64,000 bases of DNA from Deltaproteobacteria bacterium (GCA_024233595.1 JACKPK010000006.1:1-64000), one strand, 5' to 3'; shown: positions 15,416 through 25,793, numbered from the stretch's first letter. Notes: a model not told the origin generated them from the sequence alone. A program made the numbers and translations.

Positions 15416-15982
15416 ATGATCATCTTAGGAATCGACCCCGGCAGCCGCATCACTGGCTTTGGCCTGGTGCAAAAATCAGGCAATCGTCACAGCCACATCG
15501 AAAACGGCGCCATCTTTTTGGATGATCGCTTGGATTTTTCTGCCAAGCTCAAAGAACTCAACGACAGAATCACCAAACTGATCAAAGCACATCAACCCGA
15601 TGTCTTGGTGGTCGAAAACATTTTTTTTCACAAAAACCCTAAATCAACACAAAAGCTAGGGGAAGTGCGTGGCGCTGTGATCCTCACAGCCGCTTTGAAC
15701 GAATTGCCACTTTTTGAATACACCCCCTTGGAAGTCAAAAAAGCCATCACCGGTTACGGGCGCGCTACTAAAGACCAAATCCAATACATGATTTGTAAAT
15801 TGCTCAATCTCAAAGACCGCGCCGAAGAAAACGCCAGTGACGCACTGGCCATTGCGTTGTGCCACGCGCAAAACCTTGGTGGCACTGCCAGAACCGCTGC
15901 CACTCCCAATACCTTGACCCCAGCACAATCTTTATTGCGCCAGGCCTCTTATTTTCGTAGTCCAAAAGCAAAAAGGAATTAA
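15416..15982 (+). CDS. ruvC: Holliday junction resolvase RuvC
   Basis: An RNase H-fold nuclease that cuts four-way junctions with RuvAB. ATG 15416 gives 188 aa and the canonical start MIILGIDPGSRITGFG, with catalytic D7. The second acidic residue is E67 in VVENIFFHK. The C-terminal cluster reads EENASDALAIALCH, giving D142. The position three residues before it, Asp in E. coli and His in Thermus, is Asn here (N139), which is unusual. ruvA follows after five bases and ruvB after that, forming a compact ruvCAB operon. Confidence 0.95.
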   Translation: MIILGIDPGSRITGFGLVQKSGNRHSHIENGAIFLDDRLDFSAKLKELNDRITKLIKAHQPDVLVVENIFFHKNPKSTQKLGEVRGAVILTAALNELPLFEYTPLEVKKAITGYGRATKDQIQYMICKLLNLKDRAEENASDALAIALCHAQNLGGTARTAATPNTLTPAQSLLRQASYFRSPKAKRN

Positions 15983-15987
15983 AACCT

Positions 15988-16593
15988 ATGATTGGCTATC
16001 TTGCTGGAAAAGCACAATTCACCGACAACAATCACATCATTTTAAATGTCAATGGCGTGGGCTACGAACTTTCTGTTCCCGAAACCCTTTTGCAAAGAGG
16101 AATTGTCACCAACCAAGATTTAGAACTTTATGTTTACACCCACGTGACCGAAGCCAATTTACAGCTATTTGGGTTTGAATCATTGCAACAAAAGAAACTG
16201 TTTTTAAAAATCATCTCGATCAACGGTGTGGGCCCCAAACTGGGCTTGGCTATTCTTTCTGATTTATCAGTCAAAGGCTTCTTGCAAGCGGTGTTCAATG
16301 GCGATGTCACACGGCTCACTAAGGTCAGTGGTGTTGGCAAAAAAACAGCCGAGCGTTTGGTCATGGAGCTCAAAGACAAACTCAAAGCCGAAGTGATGTT
16401 TGAACCGGAAGTGGCTGCCAACGATGACTTTCAATCCGATAATCGTTTAACCGAAGTGCAACAAGCTTTGCAGAGCTTGGGTTATCACGAGAACATCGCC
16501 AAAAGGGTTGTCAAAGATTTACGCGTGACCGAAAACGACACAACACAGTCCCTCATTAAAAAATCACTGATGCAGATGCAAAAACAAGGATAA
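15988..16593 (+). CDS. ruvA: Holliday junction branch migration protein RuvA
   Basis: Tetrameric junction-binding subunit of RuvAB. At 201 aa it is of standard length. Domain I begins MIGYLAGKAQF with NGVGYELSVP. The two helix-hairpin-helix motifs are seen in ISINGVGPKLGLAILS and KVSGVGKKTAERLVMELKDK. Domain III at the C terminus (LTEVQQALQSLGYHE) contacts RuvB. The gene sits between ruvC and ruvB with gaps of five and three bases. Confidence 0.97.
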   Translation: MIGYLAGKAQFTDNNHIILNVNGVGYELSVPETLLQRGIVTNQDLELYVYTHVTEANLQLFGFESLQQKKLFLKIISINGVGPKLGLAILSDLSVKGFLQAVFNGDVTRLTKVSGVGKKTAERLVMELKDKLKAEVMFEPEVAANDDFQSDNRLTEVQQALQSLGYHENIAKRVVKDLRVTENDTTQSLIKKSLMQMQKQG

Positions 16594-16596
16594 ACC

Positions 16597-17619
16597 ATGA
16601 GCCGTGCCGTTAAAGAATTAGACCCCAATGAAGTTTTTGAAGACGAACCGCGTTTAGAAAAATCCCTACGCCCAAAAAGTTTAAGCGACTACATTGGTCA
16701 AAAGAAACTCAAAGAAAAAATGCACATCTTCTTATCAGCTGCCAAAGCAAGAGAAGAATGCTTAGATCACTGCTTGTTCTGCGGCCCTCCAGGTCTTGGT
16801 AAAACAAGCTTAGCCCACATCATTGCTTTCGAAATGAACGCGCAATTGCACGCCACCAGTGGTCCTGTGATCGAAAAAGCAGGAGATCTGGCTGCCATCC
16901 TCACCGGACTAGAAGAAGGTGATGTGCTTTTTATCGATGAGATCCATCGCCTGTCTCCACAACTAGAAGAGATCCTTTACCCAGCCATGGAAGACTTTAA
17001 GCTCGATATCGTGATTGGCCAAGGTCCTTCGGCAAAAACCATTCAGATCGATTTACCACGTTTTACTTTGGTCGCCGCCACAACACGCGCCGGACTTTTA
17101 ACATCGCCCTTACGCGATCGTTTTGGCATTGTAGAACGCTTGCAGTACTACACAAAAGATGATCTCGCGACCATCATCAACCGCAGCGCGCAAATTCTAG
17201 AAAGCCACATCACCAACGAGGGCGCACAAGAAATCGCCGGCCGTTCTCGCGGCACACCGCGAGTTGCCAACCGCTTGTTAAAGCGTGTGCGCGATGTCGC
17301 TGACGTCAAAAACAAAGGTGTGATCGATTTAAACTGCTCCAAAGATGCCCTGCACATGCTCGAGGTCGACGCGCGTGGCCTAGACCCCATGGATCGTAAA
17401 ATCCTTTCGACCATCATCGAACGCCACAATGGCGGCCCAGTTGGCATTGATGCCCTAGCTGCTTCGCTCAATGAACAACGCGACACCCTAGAAGATGTTT
17501 ACGAACCCTTCTTGATTCAAGAAGGTTATTTGTTGCGCACGCCACGTGGTCGTACGGTTAGTGATAAGGCGTATGATCATTTGGGTTTGGACCCAAATCA
17601 AAAATCAGAATTGTTTTAA
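16597..17619 (+). CDS. ruvB: Holliday junction branch migration ATPase RuvB
   Basis: The hexameric AAA+ motor that drives branch migration. At 340 aa it is of standard length. Walker A is GPPGLGKTSLAH, Walker B LFIDEIHRL, sensor 1 is in LVAATTRAGLL, the arginine-finger region is LRDRFGI, and the C-terminal winged helix ends with LRTPRGRTVSDKAYDHLG. It is the last gene of ruvCAB and ends four bases before a convergent unknown gene. Confidence 0.98.
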   Translation: MSRAVKELDPNEVFEDEPRLEKSLRPKSLSDYIGQKKLKEKMHIFLSAAKAREECLDHCLFCGPPGLGKTSLAHIIAFEMNAQLHATSGPVIEKAGDLAAILTGLEEGDVLFIDEIHRLSPQLEEILYPAMEDFKLDIVIGQGPSAKTIQIDLPRFTLVAATTRAGLLTSPLRDRFGIVERLQYYTKDDLATIINRSAQILESHITNEGAQEIAGRSRGTPRVANRLLKRVRDVADVKNKGVIDLNCSKDALHMLEVDARGLDPMDRKILSTIIERHNGGPVGIDALAASLNEQRDTLEDVYEPFLIQEGYLLRTPRGRTVSDKAYDHLGLDPNQKSELF

Positions 17620-17623
17620 AGAT

Positions 17624-18319
17624 TCACAGAGACACGTCTCTAAGTCCTAAGACTTCTAAGCGACCATCTGGAAGAAGATTGCTCTCGTCGTATGTTTGAC
17701 ACACAATGAAATCACAATTTTCAATACGCTGCCCTTGCGACACAGAAAAACCAGAAGCTTTGCTATCAAAAATTTTTTGTTCGGGAATTTTCACAAGCTT
17801 AGCACTCTGTTGCGGTTTGTTGTACTCGCATTGCACCAAACGCGATTCGTTCCCAACCTTCCAGACATCGATATAAACAAAATGCGCGCCGCCTTCGGCC
17901 ACAACTGTTTTTTCTTTGGGGCCGTCTAAGCTCCATTCAGTTTCTTTGTGAGACATGAGCTCGGAACAAAACTGATTCACGCTCTCTTCCCAAGTGGGCT
18001 GCTGCACAGGGAGTTCAACCCCTAGCTCTAAAGCCATTTGCTTTGCCATCACTTGCTGAACGTTATCAGAAAATTGTTTGGATAGAATCCCAGAACCACC
18101 AAAGGTTTCGTCGGTGATTTGTTCTGTAGCGCTTCTTAAGGCGTAGCGAAGAGCGTCACCACTGCATTTCCACATGCCATTCTCACTGGCACATTGTGCA
18201 CCGGTAGTAAGAGACAAGCCCTTTGAATCAAAATACGTTTCTTCTTCGAACAAATAAGCTTGAAAGTTTTCACCCAGGGTTACGAAATCATCAGTAGATG
18301 CTAATCCGATGTCTGACAT
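17624..18319 (-). CDS. hypothetical protein, 231 aa
   Basis: Not recognised. No signal peptide or membrane segment is present at the assigned start. The composition is that of a soluble mixed protein. Six cysteines are visible (in AQCASENGMWKCSG, NQFCSEL, VQCEYNK, NCDFIVCQTY), which is many for a cytoplasmic protein and could allow disulphides or metal binding. The C-terminal half looks beta-rich. It is divergent from the beta-barrel-like gene at 18417; the ~97-base region between them contains an inverted repeat. Convergent with ruvB. Confidence 0.65.
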   Translation of the reverse strand: MSDIGLASTDDFVTLGENFQAYLFEEETYFDSKGLSLTTGAQCASENGMWKCSGDALRYALRSATEQITDETFGGSGILSKQFSDNVQQVMAKQMALELGVELPVQQPTWEESVNQFCSELMSHKETEWSLDGPKEKTVVAEGGAHFVYIDVWKVGNESRLVQCEYNKPQQSAKLVKIPEQKIFDSKASGFSVSQGQRIENCDFIVCQTYDESNLLPDGRLEVLGLRDVSL

Positions 18320-18381
18320 AAAGCCTATTCAGCCTGTATTTGCGAAGAAGTGCAAGAGGAAAATTTTACAAGAAAAAACTA

Positions 18382-18416
18382 GCAACTTATCGCGTTATAA
18401 AGCGATATGAAGTTGC
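18382..18416. promoter_or_regulatory. Inverted repeat overlapping a -10-like box in a divergent region
   Basis: GCAACTTATCGC (18382-18393) pairs with 18402-18416 (GCGATATGAAGTTGC), allowing for a three-base bulge. The spacer contains TATAAA (18396-18401). The repeat ends immediately before the ATG at 18417. It could be an operator or a hairpin over the start region. Confidence 0.4.
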
Positions 18417-20138
18417 ATGAGCCGCATCAACCCCGAGTACACACAACGCCTTTATGAGTACCTGCCAAAAGCCACAGCACTAACAGAACAAGACTCCTCC
18501 ACTTTTGATCCTGTTCCCGATGGGACCATCCGACAAGAAGAATTAAAAGAAGAGCAAATTCCAGAACTGATTGCTCGCTTTCTAAAAACCACTTCAGAGG
18601 CTGATGCTTCAACCTACCGTAGTAAATTTGACTTCCCTCTTAGGGTATTAATCTCACAACACCTGAATTCACTTTTAAATGCCGTAGACAACGACCCCGA
18701 ACTTGCTGAGCAATTGCATTTAACCGCTCAAGATTTAAATCGTTTAAAAAAATGGCTAAAAAACGATTTTAGGATCACAGGAAATTCTTTTGGTGCCTGG
18801 ACAACTTTTAGCTATTGGCAAGGCAATTACAAATACGGTTACAATTTTTATGAGCCAGAAGGAGCCTACAAGCTTGATATAGAAGGCGAGTACACTGGGA
18901 ATAGTTTAAACATAGGCGCTTGGACACAATATCGAAATCTCACCAAGAACAAAAAATGGGTCTATAAATTCTATGGCGAAGGTTCCACATCACTCCGCTC
19001 AGAAAAAGAAACGGAAAACTTCACTCAAACCTTACCCAGTGGGGAGCAGTATTTTGGAGAATACCCCAACGAAGGAACTCCCAAAACTTTAAGAGGAGAA
19101 ATCTCATCATCCATTTCGACAGTTGATAGTAAAGCAACTTTTTGGGGTGGCTTCGAAGCAGAAAAAAGATTTGAAGTTTTACCGGATTCCCAAATTAAAA
19201 ATAGAGGCCCCTGGCTTGGCTTTGAATTAAGACAACTCACCAAAACGAATATTTCTATTAGCGGAGACGCAAGCTATAACGAATACGAATACAGCCCTCC
19301 AGAAATTGAGGATCGACAAACAAGATCAGGAAATAGCTTTTCATCCAGTTCTGATATCAGCACACAATGGTCAGATACTTGGGGGATGACAATCGAAGGC
19401 GAATGGAATCGCTCGCTAACAAATAGTTGGTACGGTTACGATAAAGACTTAAGTCAAAATTACCAATGGAAAAATCGCTTTCAGTTACATCCCAACTTGT
19501 TTTTAAATTGGTCCAATGAATACGAATTCAAAAGAGCCGAAGAATTTGAAAGCAACATCAATCGAAAAAACATTTCGAGCGATCACGAAATTTCAGAAGA
19601 TCTTGAGTTAGACTGGCAACTCGGAAGGTTTTCGATCACTCCATACATAGACGCTTCTTTAATTGGAACAACAGGCTCTTTAAATGGCTGGTACCCTAGT
19701 TATGTAGAACGACTTGATTGCGCCTACCAAAAATCAAAATGGAAAGCCTCTGCTGCATTGGAGCATTCAGGATTTTTCTACAACCTAAACTACATTAAAG
19801 TCGAAGGCGATGAATCACCTGAAACAGAAGGCCTTAAAAACAAATCATCCAATCGATTTAACGTAGAATCAGAATTCTCATTTGATCCCTTTGATAATTT
19901 AGAAGTTGGCGTTTCGGGTTATATCGGAAACAAAAACCAAAGCGGCTTTCGCGCCAATGATGCTTATTGGCATGGAACAGGCACACATTTTAGATGGCGC
20001 ATTACCAAATCACCATCAATTTGGTTGTCCGGTAGTGTTGACTACTCAAAAGACAACACCACCCCAGACAACCCTTACGACAACGATTCTAACTCTTATT
20101 CGCTATCGAGCTATGTCAGCAGTTCCGTGAGTTTTTAA
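18417..20138 (+). CDS. beta-barrel-like hypothetical protein, 573 aa
   Basis: The N-terminal ~115 residues are helical and polar. Residues ~120-573 alternate aromatic/glycine and polar residues in repeated strands (GAWTTFSYWQGNYKYGYNF, KFYGEGSTSL, WGMTIEGEWNRSL, ASAALEHSGFFYNL), the pattern of outer-membrane barrels. The protein ends SSYVSSSVSF with a terminal Phe, the usual barrel-assembly signature. Oddly, no signal peptide is encoded at the assigned start and none is visible in other frames just upstream. Either the true 5' end is damaged or the protein is exported otherwise. No Shine-Dalgarno is present. No named family recognised. Confidence 0.7.
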   Translation: MSRINPEYTQRLYEYLPKATALTEQDSSTFDPVPDGTIRQEELKEEQIPELIARFLKTTSEADASTYRSKFDFPLRVLISQHLNSLLNAVDNDPELAEQLHLTAQDLNRLKKWLKNDFRITGNSFGAWTTFSYWQGNYKYGYNFYEPEGAYKLDIEGEYTGNSLNIGAWTQYRNLTKNKKWVYKFYGEGSTSLRSEKETENFTQTLPSGEQYFGEYPNEGTPKTLRGEISSSISTVDSKATFWGGFEAEKRFEVLPDSQIKNRGPWLGFELRQLTKTNISISGDASYNEYEYSPPEIEDRQTRSGNSFSSSSDISTQWSDTWGMTIEGEWNRSLTNSWYGYDKDLSQNYQWKNRFQLHPNLFLNWSNEYEFKRAEEFESNINRKNISSDHEISEDLELDWQLGRFSITPYIDASLIGTTGSLNGWYPSYVERLDCAYQKSKWKASAALEHSGFFYNLNYIKVEGDESPETEGLKNKSSNRFNVESEFSFDPFDNLEVGVSGYIGNKNQSGFRANDAYWHGTGTHFRWRITKSPSIWLSGSVDYSKDNTTPDNPYDNDSNSYSLSSYVSSSVSF

Positions 20139-20144
20139 AATTCA

Positions 20145-23100
20145 TCAGGCCTGTACTTTCCTCACCCCAAACGAATACAAAATCGGAACCAACACCAAGG
20201 TAATCGGCGTGGCAAAAAACAAACCACCAGCCAACGCAAGCACCAAGGGCACAATAAAAGGCTCATAACCCCCAATGCCTAAAATTGTTGGTGTGAGTCC
20301 CATCATGGTTGTGATTGTTGTGAGGATCACGGGTCGCAACCGGTCTTGACAGCCTTCGATCAAAACCGAAAGATCCAAGCCATTATTTTCCAATCTTAAA
20401 TTATTTAGATGAGAAACCATGACCAAAGAATCATTCACCATGACACCAATGAGTCCCAAGGTGCCAATGATGCAAAGAAAACTAATGGGCATGCCAAACG
20501 TAAAAAAGGTGTAAGCCACACCAGCCAAACCAAATGGCACAATGGCCACAATGATAAGTGGCTGCACAAAAGAATTAAACAACATCACCAAAATAAAATA
20601 GATGATGATCAAAGACCAAATGAGCGCCACACCAAAGTTTGCGATGCTTTCTTGGCTTTCTTTTTCTGCACCACCAAAAATCATCCGGATGCCAGGTTCT
20701 TTTTCGATGCGCTGCAAAAATTCATCACGAATGGCTGTGTTCACCGCATCGCCAGTTGTGATGGCTGGATCGACATCGGCTGTGACTGTGATAGAGCGTT
20801 TGCCATTGTAATGCCGAACAGCCTCGTACCCCTTAGAAGGCAGCATTTTGGTAAAAGAACCAATTTTGATCAAACGCCCCTGTGGGTTCATGATGGGCAG
20901 GTCTTTGAGCACATCCGTGCGACGACGCATCTCTGGTGTGAGCTGCACACGGAAATCAATCTCTTCGCCCTCACGTGTGATCTCGGTTGCCACCACCCCA
21001 TTGTAAGCCGCTCGAATGGTCTCTGCTAAATCACGCGATGTGACTCCTAGTTCTGCCATTTTAGGGTAGTCTGGCACCAAAAGGAGTTCCTCTTTGCCCA
21101 TTTTTTCATCTTGATCGACATTCAAGACCCCCGGCATTTTTTTCAAAAATTCAAAAGTCTCTTTGGCGTAGCGTCGACGCAAAGCGTCCTCGCTACTAAC
21201 ATAAGTGATGGTGATGGGACGACCCACCGGAGGACCATCGTTAAATTTATCCAACTCGAGTTTCTCAAAGCCTTTTAAGGTGCCCAGTTTTTTTTCTAGA
21301 TCCTCCATGATCTTTTTGCTCGAGGTATCACGGTACTGCGCCGGCTTTAAATAAAGAGTCATCATGCCCCAATTGTTACGCAAACCCGCCGTGACGCCAT
21401 AAACATCGCGATCATGATGACCAATGGTTGTTGTGTGATTCACCAAAACATCACGCGAGATCTGATCAACAATGTTTTCGACCTCGCGCATTTTATCAGA
21501 GGTCTGCTCCAAGCTATGGCCATCTGGCAACTCCGCCACAACGTAGATGACATCAACATCGTCATAAGGAAAAAGTTCAAAAGGAACAATTTTTGCAAAA
21601 ACCAAAGTCAATCAGATACAAAAACAAACAGAACACAATAATGCAATCACACGATGCTGAATGGCTGTTTTTATCAATTTCCAGCGCTCTTTGACACGCG
21701 CAAACCACGCGCTTTTGTTGCACGAACGACAGGGCTTTCTGTGATGTGGCTTAGCGTAAAACAAACACTCAAATAAACTCAAAGATAAAGCCAGAATCAC
21801 CACAACGCGGGAATTTTGGCGCACAAACTTACCGGTGACACCGCCCATAAACTTTAATGATAAAACGCGACTATTGTATTGCGGTGACCACGGTCACCAC
21901 CACCAGCCATCACTTCTCTGAATTGCGCATGATAGCCGCTTCTCCTGGCAGACGCTACCGGTTTCTAAAGTGACGACTGATGTTTCGGCAGCAACCACAA
22001 TGCATCATCCACCAACATACTTTCAAGCCAAAATAAGGTGATGAGCGTGATAAAAAAATTAAACAATGGTAATAAAAAAGCAGAAACAAAGGCAAAAGCA
22101 CAAACAGCATTTACCGGGATCCCCACTGCTGTCAAGAGCTGTGTAACGATTTAAGAAAATAAAAAGAACAATCAACACAAAGAAAAAACCGTAAACAGCA
22201 GCATTGTACACAATGCCAAGCAAATTCGATTGTAATAAGAAAAATCAATGACCATCGAGAGGCATTCATCTTTGGGCCTGCAACACTGTTTTCTTTTGCG
22301 CAATGATTTTATTAATGTCTTGGCTAATGTCGATGATATCGGCATTGGCTTGCGAACGCACTTGCAAATTAATGTTACGGCGTTTGTTGCTACGCGTGAT
22401 CACATCAAAATCTTCGTAAGTGTAATCAACACGAGAAAAATCAGCCAAGCGTAAATTGTTTCCCTGAAAGTTCTTACGAACAATCACATCTTTTACATCC
22501 AGTGGGTTTTCAAATTCAGAAAAGGTGACAATCTTTTTTTCGTTTGTGAAAGATTCCAAGGTGCCGCCAGAAGCACGAATATTACGATTCGCAATGGCTG
22601 TGATCACCTCACCAATGCTTACATAATTTGCTTCCATGTGTTCAGGGTCCAAAAGAACCTGCACCTCTTGTTTGCGATACCCGACCTTTTCGACACTGCC
22701 CACACCATCGACTTCTTTGATTTCGTCTTCTAAATCGCGAGCCACCTTTCGTAAAATAGACTCATCAGCTTCACCACTGATGGCAATTTCAACCACCGAC
22801 ACATTGGATGACTTCAACTCATCGATCAGGGGTTTTTCCACCACAGAGGGAAGATCCTGCACACGATCAACAGCCCGGCGCACCTCGTCCTTGACCTCAT
22901 CGGGATCCTGAGCATCAGGGTCGACCCAAACATAGATAATAGATAGATTTTCCAAAGAGTTAGAAATGGTGCGGTCAAGATCAACAACAGTTTCGATTTC
23001 ATCCTCTAGTTTTTCGGTGACATTGATTTCAACGTCTTCAGCAGAAGCACCCGGGTAAGTCGTCGTGATTTTTAAAATATCAAACTCAACGTCTGGGTAA

Positions 23101-23201
23101 CTGGCCCTTTTGAGCTGCAACATGGCCGTGATGCCAAAGGCAATCATGAGAATGGTGATGAGATTAACAAAAACCTTTTTATTGAGAAAAAATTCAATCA
23201 T
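20145..23201 (-). pseudogene. RND-family efflux permease, frameshifted in the middle
   Basis: An inner-membrane proton-driven exporter. The 5' part (22266-23201, 311 aa) has the N-terminal helix (MIEFFLNKKVFVNLIT) and porter domain (SYPDVEFDILKITTTYPGAS, DLPSVVEKPLIDELK). The 3' part (20145-21611, 488 aa) has the second porter domain and helices 8-12 (FGVALIWSLIIIYFILVMLF, GTLGLIGVMVNDSLVMV). The 654 bases between them equal 218 codons, exactly what a ~1017-aa RND protein needs for helices 2-7. They read as membrane-helix-like segments in alternating frames. So indels, not a deletion, break the gene. No adaptor or TolC-like gene is adjacent. Confidence 0.85.
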
Positions 23202-23395
23202 AAAAAGGGTTTTACGCTAATTTTTTTAAAAAATAAAAAAACAAACAAATTTTTTTATCACCTGGTGCGTATAAGGTCAGTTTTATGGTTTAAGCTGTTA
23301 AAAAATAATCGATTTTTATCAGTCCGTTCTTGAAAGATCTGCCAAGCTAGGTTAGCTTTTTGTTAAACTTTTTGAAAGACCAACGGGGGGTCTCC

Positions 23396-25555
23396 TTGTC
23401 TAAAACTCGATTTGCATCTTTGCGTCTAATCTTGAGCGCAACGCTTTGTTTATTTTTACTCAACCAATGTTCCACCGCTCCTTCCCAGGGTTATAGCGCG
23501 CGCGCTAGCCGCACTGGTAGCGTTGTCTCCGATGCGTCTCCCGATCGTGCTTGGCGCCCAAGTCAAAAGCACACCATCCCTGTGACCATGAACAACCAGG
23601 TGCGCAAATGGGTCAAAGCTTTTAATGGTCCCTTGCGTAAATCATTTAGAAAATGGGTTTACCGCATTGGTCGCTACGGCGCTGTCATTGAAGAAATCCT
23701 CAAAGAAGAAGGTGTGCCCAACGACTTAATCTACCTGGCCATGATCGAAAGTGGTTTCAACTTATCAGCAAAATCCCACGCGTCTGCCGTTGGCCCTTGG
23801 CAGTTTATCGAAAGCACAGGCAATATGTATGGCCTTAAAAAAGGCACCTTCATTGATGACCGCCAAAACCTGGTCACAGCAACACGAGCCGCAGCCAAAC
23901 ACTTAAAAGATCTGCATAAAATTTACGGCGACTGGTACCTGGCTTTTGCCTCCTACAACGCTGGTCCCGGCAAAGTGAACAGCGCCATTCGTAAAGCCGG
24001 TTCAAAAGATTACTGGCGCATCGCTCGTCCTGGCACACGCTACCTGTGGAGCGAAACACAAAACTACGTTCCAAAAATTTTGGCGGCTTTGCACATTGTT
24101 AAAAATTACCGCCAATACGGTTACACGGCCAATAGCTTTGGCCCCCCGCTTTCTTACGAAGCGGTCACCGTTGATGACGCCACTGATATTCGTGCCATTG
24201 CCAAAAGCGCAGGCACCAGCGTGAACACCATTGAAGACCTAAACCCCTCATTGGTTTTGGGAATCACACCGCCAAATCAAAAGACAATCATTTATGTTCC
24301 CAAAGGCAGCAAAAACGAATTCCAACGCCGCTACTCACGCCTAAGCGCCAGCGAGCGCGTTTCTCACTTACGCTACAAAACAGGCAATGGCGAATCCATC
24401 AACTCCATCGCAAAAAAATACGGCATCAGCAGCGCTTCGCTTGCTAACGCAAATAACGCGTCATCAAGAAACAGCAAGCTCCGCAGCGGTACTGTTCTTA
24501 AAGTTCCCGCCAACGAAAAAACCTTAGTCGCGCTTGCAAAAAATAACCCTGCGGCTTCGTCATCAAAAACTCAGGTTCGTTATTACCGCGTCAAACGTGG
24601 TGACACACTCAGTCGCATTGCCAGCAAGCACGGAACCTCAACAAACAAACTGGCACAGCTAAACCGCATCAAAAAAACATCACCAATCCGTGTTGGTCAA
24701 AAACTAAAAGTTTACCAACGTGTCCGCTCTGGCAGCTCCAACGGTCAACTTTTGGCTTCTTACACAAACCCACAACGCACACGCGTTTCCGGAGTGGCTC
24801 ACATTATTCTTAACGACAAGTCACAACCCATTTCAGGTTCTGAAGAAGCCTTTGTAGAAGGCATCGATGAATCAGACGAGCTACCTCTTATTGCTGCTGT
24901 GTTTGAAGAATTCGAAGCCGGCGTCACCACTGAAGACATGCCTGCGGTGATCAAAAGTCTTGATGGAAAAATTTTAGACAATCGGGAGCAAGAGCAAGAA
25001 GAAGAGAAAACAAAAGAAATCACAGCAAAGGTCACAAAAAAGGCTCCCGCTAAGCCTCAATATCACGTTGTTCAAAGCGGCGAAACGCTCTCTCACATTG
25101 CCGCTAAGTACGACCTAAAACTTTCTCAGATCAAAACGATTAACGCTCTTAACTCCAACACCATTCGCACCAATCAAAAACTATTGGTCTCTACAAAAGG
25201 CGCTGCTAGCAAGTCGATTGCCTCCGCGCGTGTTCACACCGTTAAGTCTGGCGAATCACTTTGGGCAATAGCAAAACGCTACAATGTTTCGGTCACCGAT
25301 CTAAAAAATTCCAATAAATTGCAAAACAACAGCATTAAAAACGGACAGCGTTTAAAAATCCCAACAGGCTCTTCTAAAGGTGTTGGACGCACAGCATCGC
25401 GAACCATAGTTCATAAAGTAAAATCAGGGGAAACACTTTGGGAATTAGCCAAACGCTACAAAGTCAGCATTGGCCAAATTAAAAAGTGGAACGACTTGCA
25501 AGGCAACGCTTTAAAACTCAATCAAAAAATCACCATCATAGACGCGCAATCCTAA
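23396..25555 (+). CDS. mltD: MltD-type membrane-bound lytic murein transglycosylase with LysM repeats
   Basis: Cleaves peptidoglycan glycan strands in the periplasm. I choose TTG 23396: a G-run (GGGGGG) sits just upstream and it yields a clean lipoprotein-like signal (SKTRFASLRLILSATLCLF then NQC). An earlier in-frame TTG (23360) is possible. The lytic transglycosylase domain, about residues 80-230, carries the catalytic Glu in AMIESGFNLSAKS plus GPWQFIESTG and ASYNAGPGKVNSAI. At least five LysM-like modules follow, e.g. YYRVKRGDTLSRIASKHG and HKVKSGETLWELAKRYK. A Glu-rich linker precedes the last three. A 719-aa length and five LysMs exceed E. coli MltD. Confidence 0.92.
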   Translation: MSKTRFASLRLILSATLCLFLLNQCSTAPSQGYSARASRTGSVVSDASPDRAWRPSQKHTIPVTMNNQVRKWVKAFNGPLRKSFRKWVYRIGRYGAVIEEILKEEGVPNDLIYLAMIESGFNLSAKSHASAVGPWQFIESTGNMYGLKKGTFIDDRQNLVTATRAAAKHLKDLHKIYGDWYLAFASYNAGPGKVNSAIRKAGSKDYWRIARPGTRYLWSETQNYVPKILAALHIVKNYRQYGYTANSFGPPLSYEAVTVDDATDIRAIAKSAGTSVNTIEDLNPSLVLGITPPNQKTIIYVPKGSKNEFQRRYSRLSASERVSHLRYKTGNGESINSIAKKYGISSASLANANNASSRNSKLRSGTVLKVPANEKTLVALAKNNPAASSSKTQVRYYRVKRGDTLSRIASKHGTSTNKLAQLNRIKKTSPIRVGQKLKVYQRVRSGSSNGQLLASYTNPQRTRVSGVAHIILNDKSQPISGSEEAFVEGIDESDELPLIAAVFEEFEAGVTTEDMPAVIKSLDGKILDNREQEQEEEKTKEITAKVTKKAPAKPQYHVVQSGETLSHIAAKYDLKLSQIKTINALNSNTIRTNQKLLVSTKGAASKSIASARVHTVKSGESLWAIAKRYNVSVTDLKNSNKLQNNSIKNGQRLKIPTGSSKGVGRTASRTIVHKVKSGETLWELAKRYKVSIGQIKKWNDLQGNALKLNQKITIIDAQS

Positions 25556-25556
25556 A

Positions 25557-25793
25557 TCACGCCTGTCCGTGTAAATCATCAAAACAAAAGCAACGAGTGT
25601 CATCATCACCTTCATCAATAAGGTAACTCTCGAACGCATCAAAGAGAATCCCCTCTTGCAGCTCATTGGACATTGGCTTCAACAAAGCCTTCTTGTCTGC
25701 CAATGGTAAAGATTGAGAAATTTCCCCTAAAAGACGATCTAACTCTTCTTGATTTTGAATGATGTTTTGTTTCCGCGTAGGAATTTGGGCCAT
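25557..25793 (-). CDS. small hypothetical acidic protein, 78 aa
   Basis: Not recognised. A helical N-terminal half (NQEELDRLLGEISQSL) is followed by a short acidic C terminus with a CFCFDD cysteine pair. A GAGG sequence lies three bases before the ATG. It converges with mltD at a one-base gap, and divergence from the Nfu gene leaves it its own promoter. Coding status is plausible because the frame fills the gap between two real genes and has a start signal. Confidence 0.5.
   Translation of the reverse strand: MAQIPTRKQNIIQNQEELDRLLGEISQSLPLADKKALLKPMSNELQEGILFDAFESYLIDEGDDDTRCFCFDDLHGQA

Noticed and set aside
23360..23395. Earlier TTG start for the MltD-like gene
   Set aside because: It adds a polar 12-residue stretch before the signal peptide; the TTG at 23396 follows a G-rich ribosome-binding site and gives a proper lipoprotein leader.
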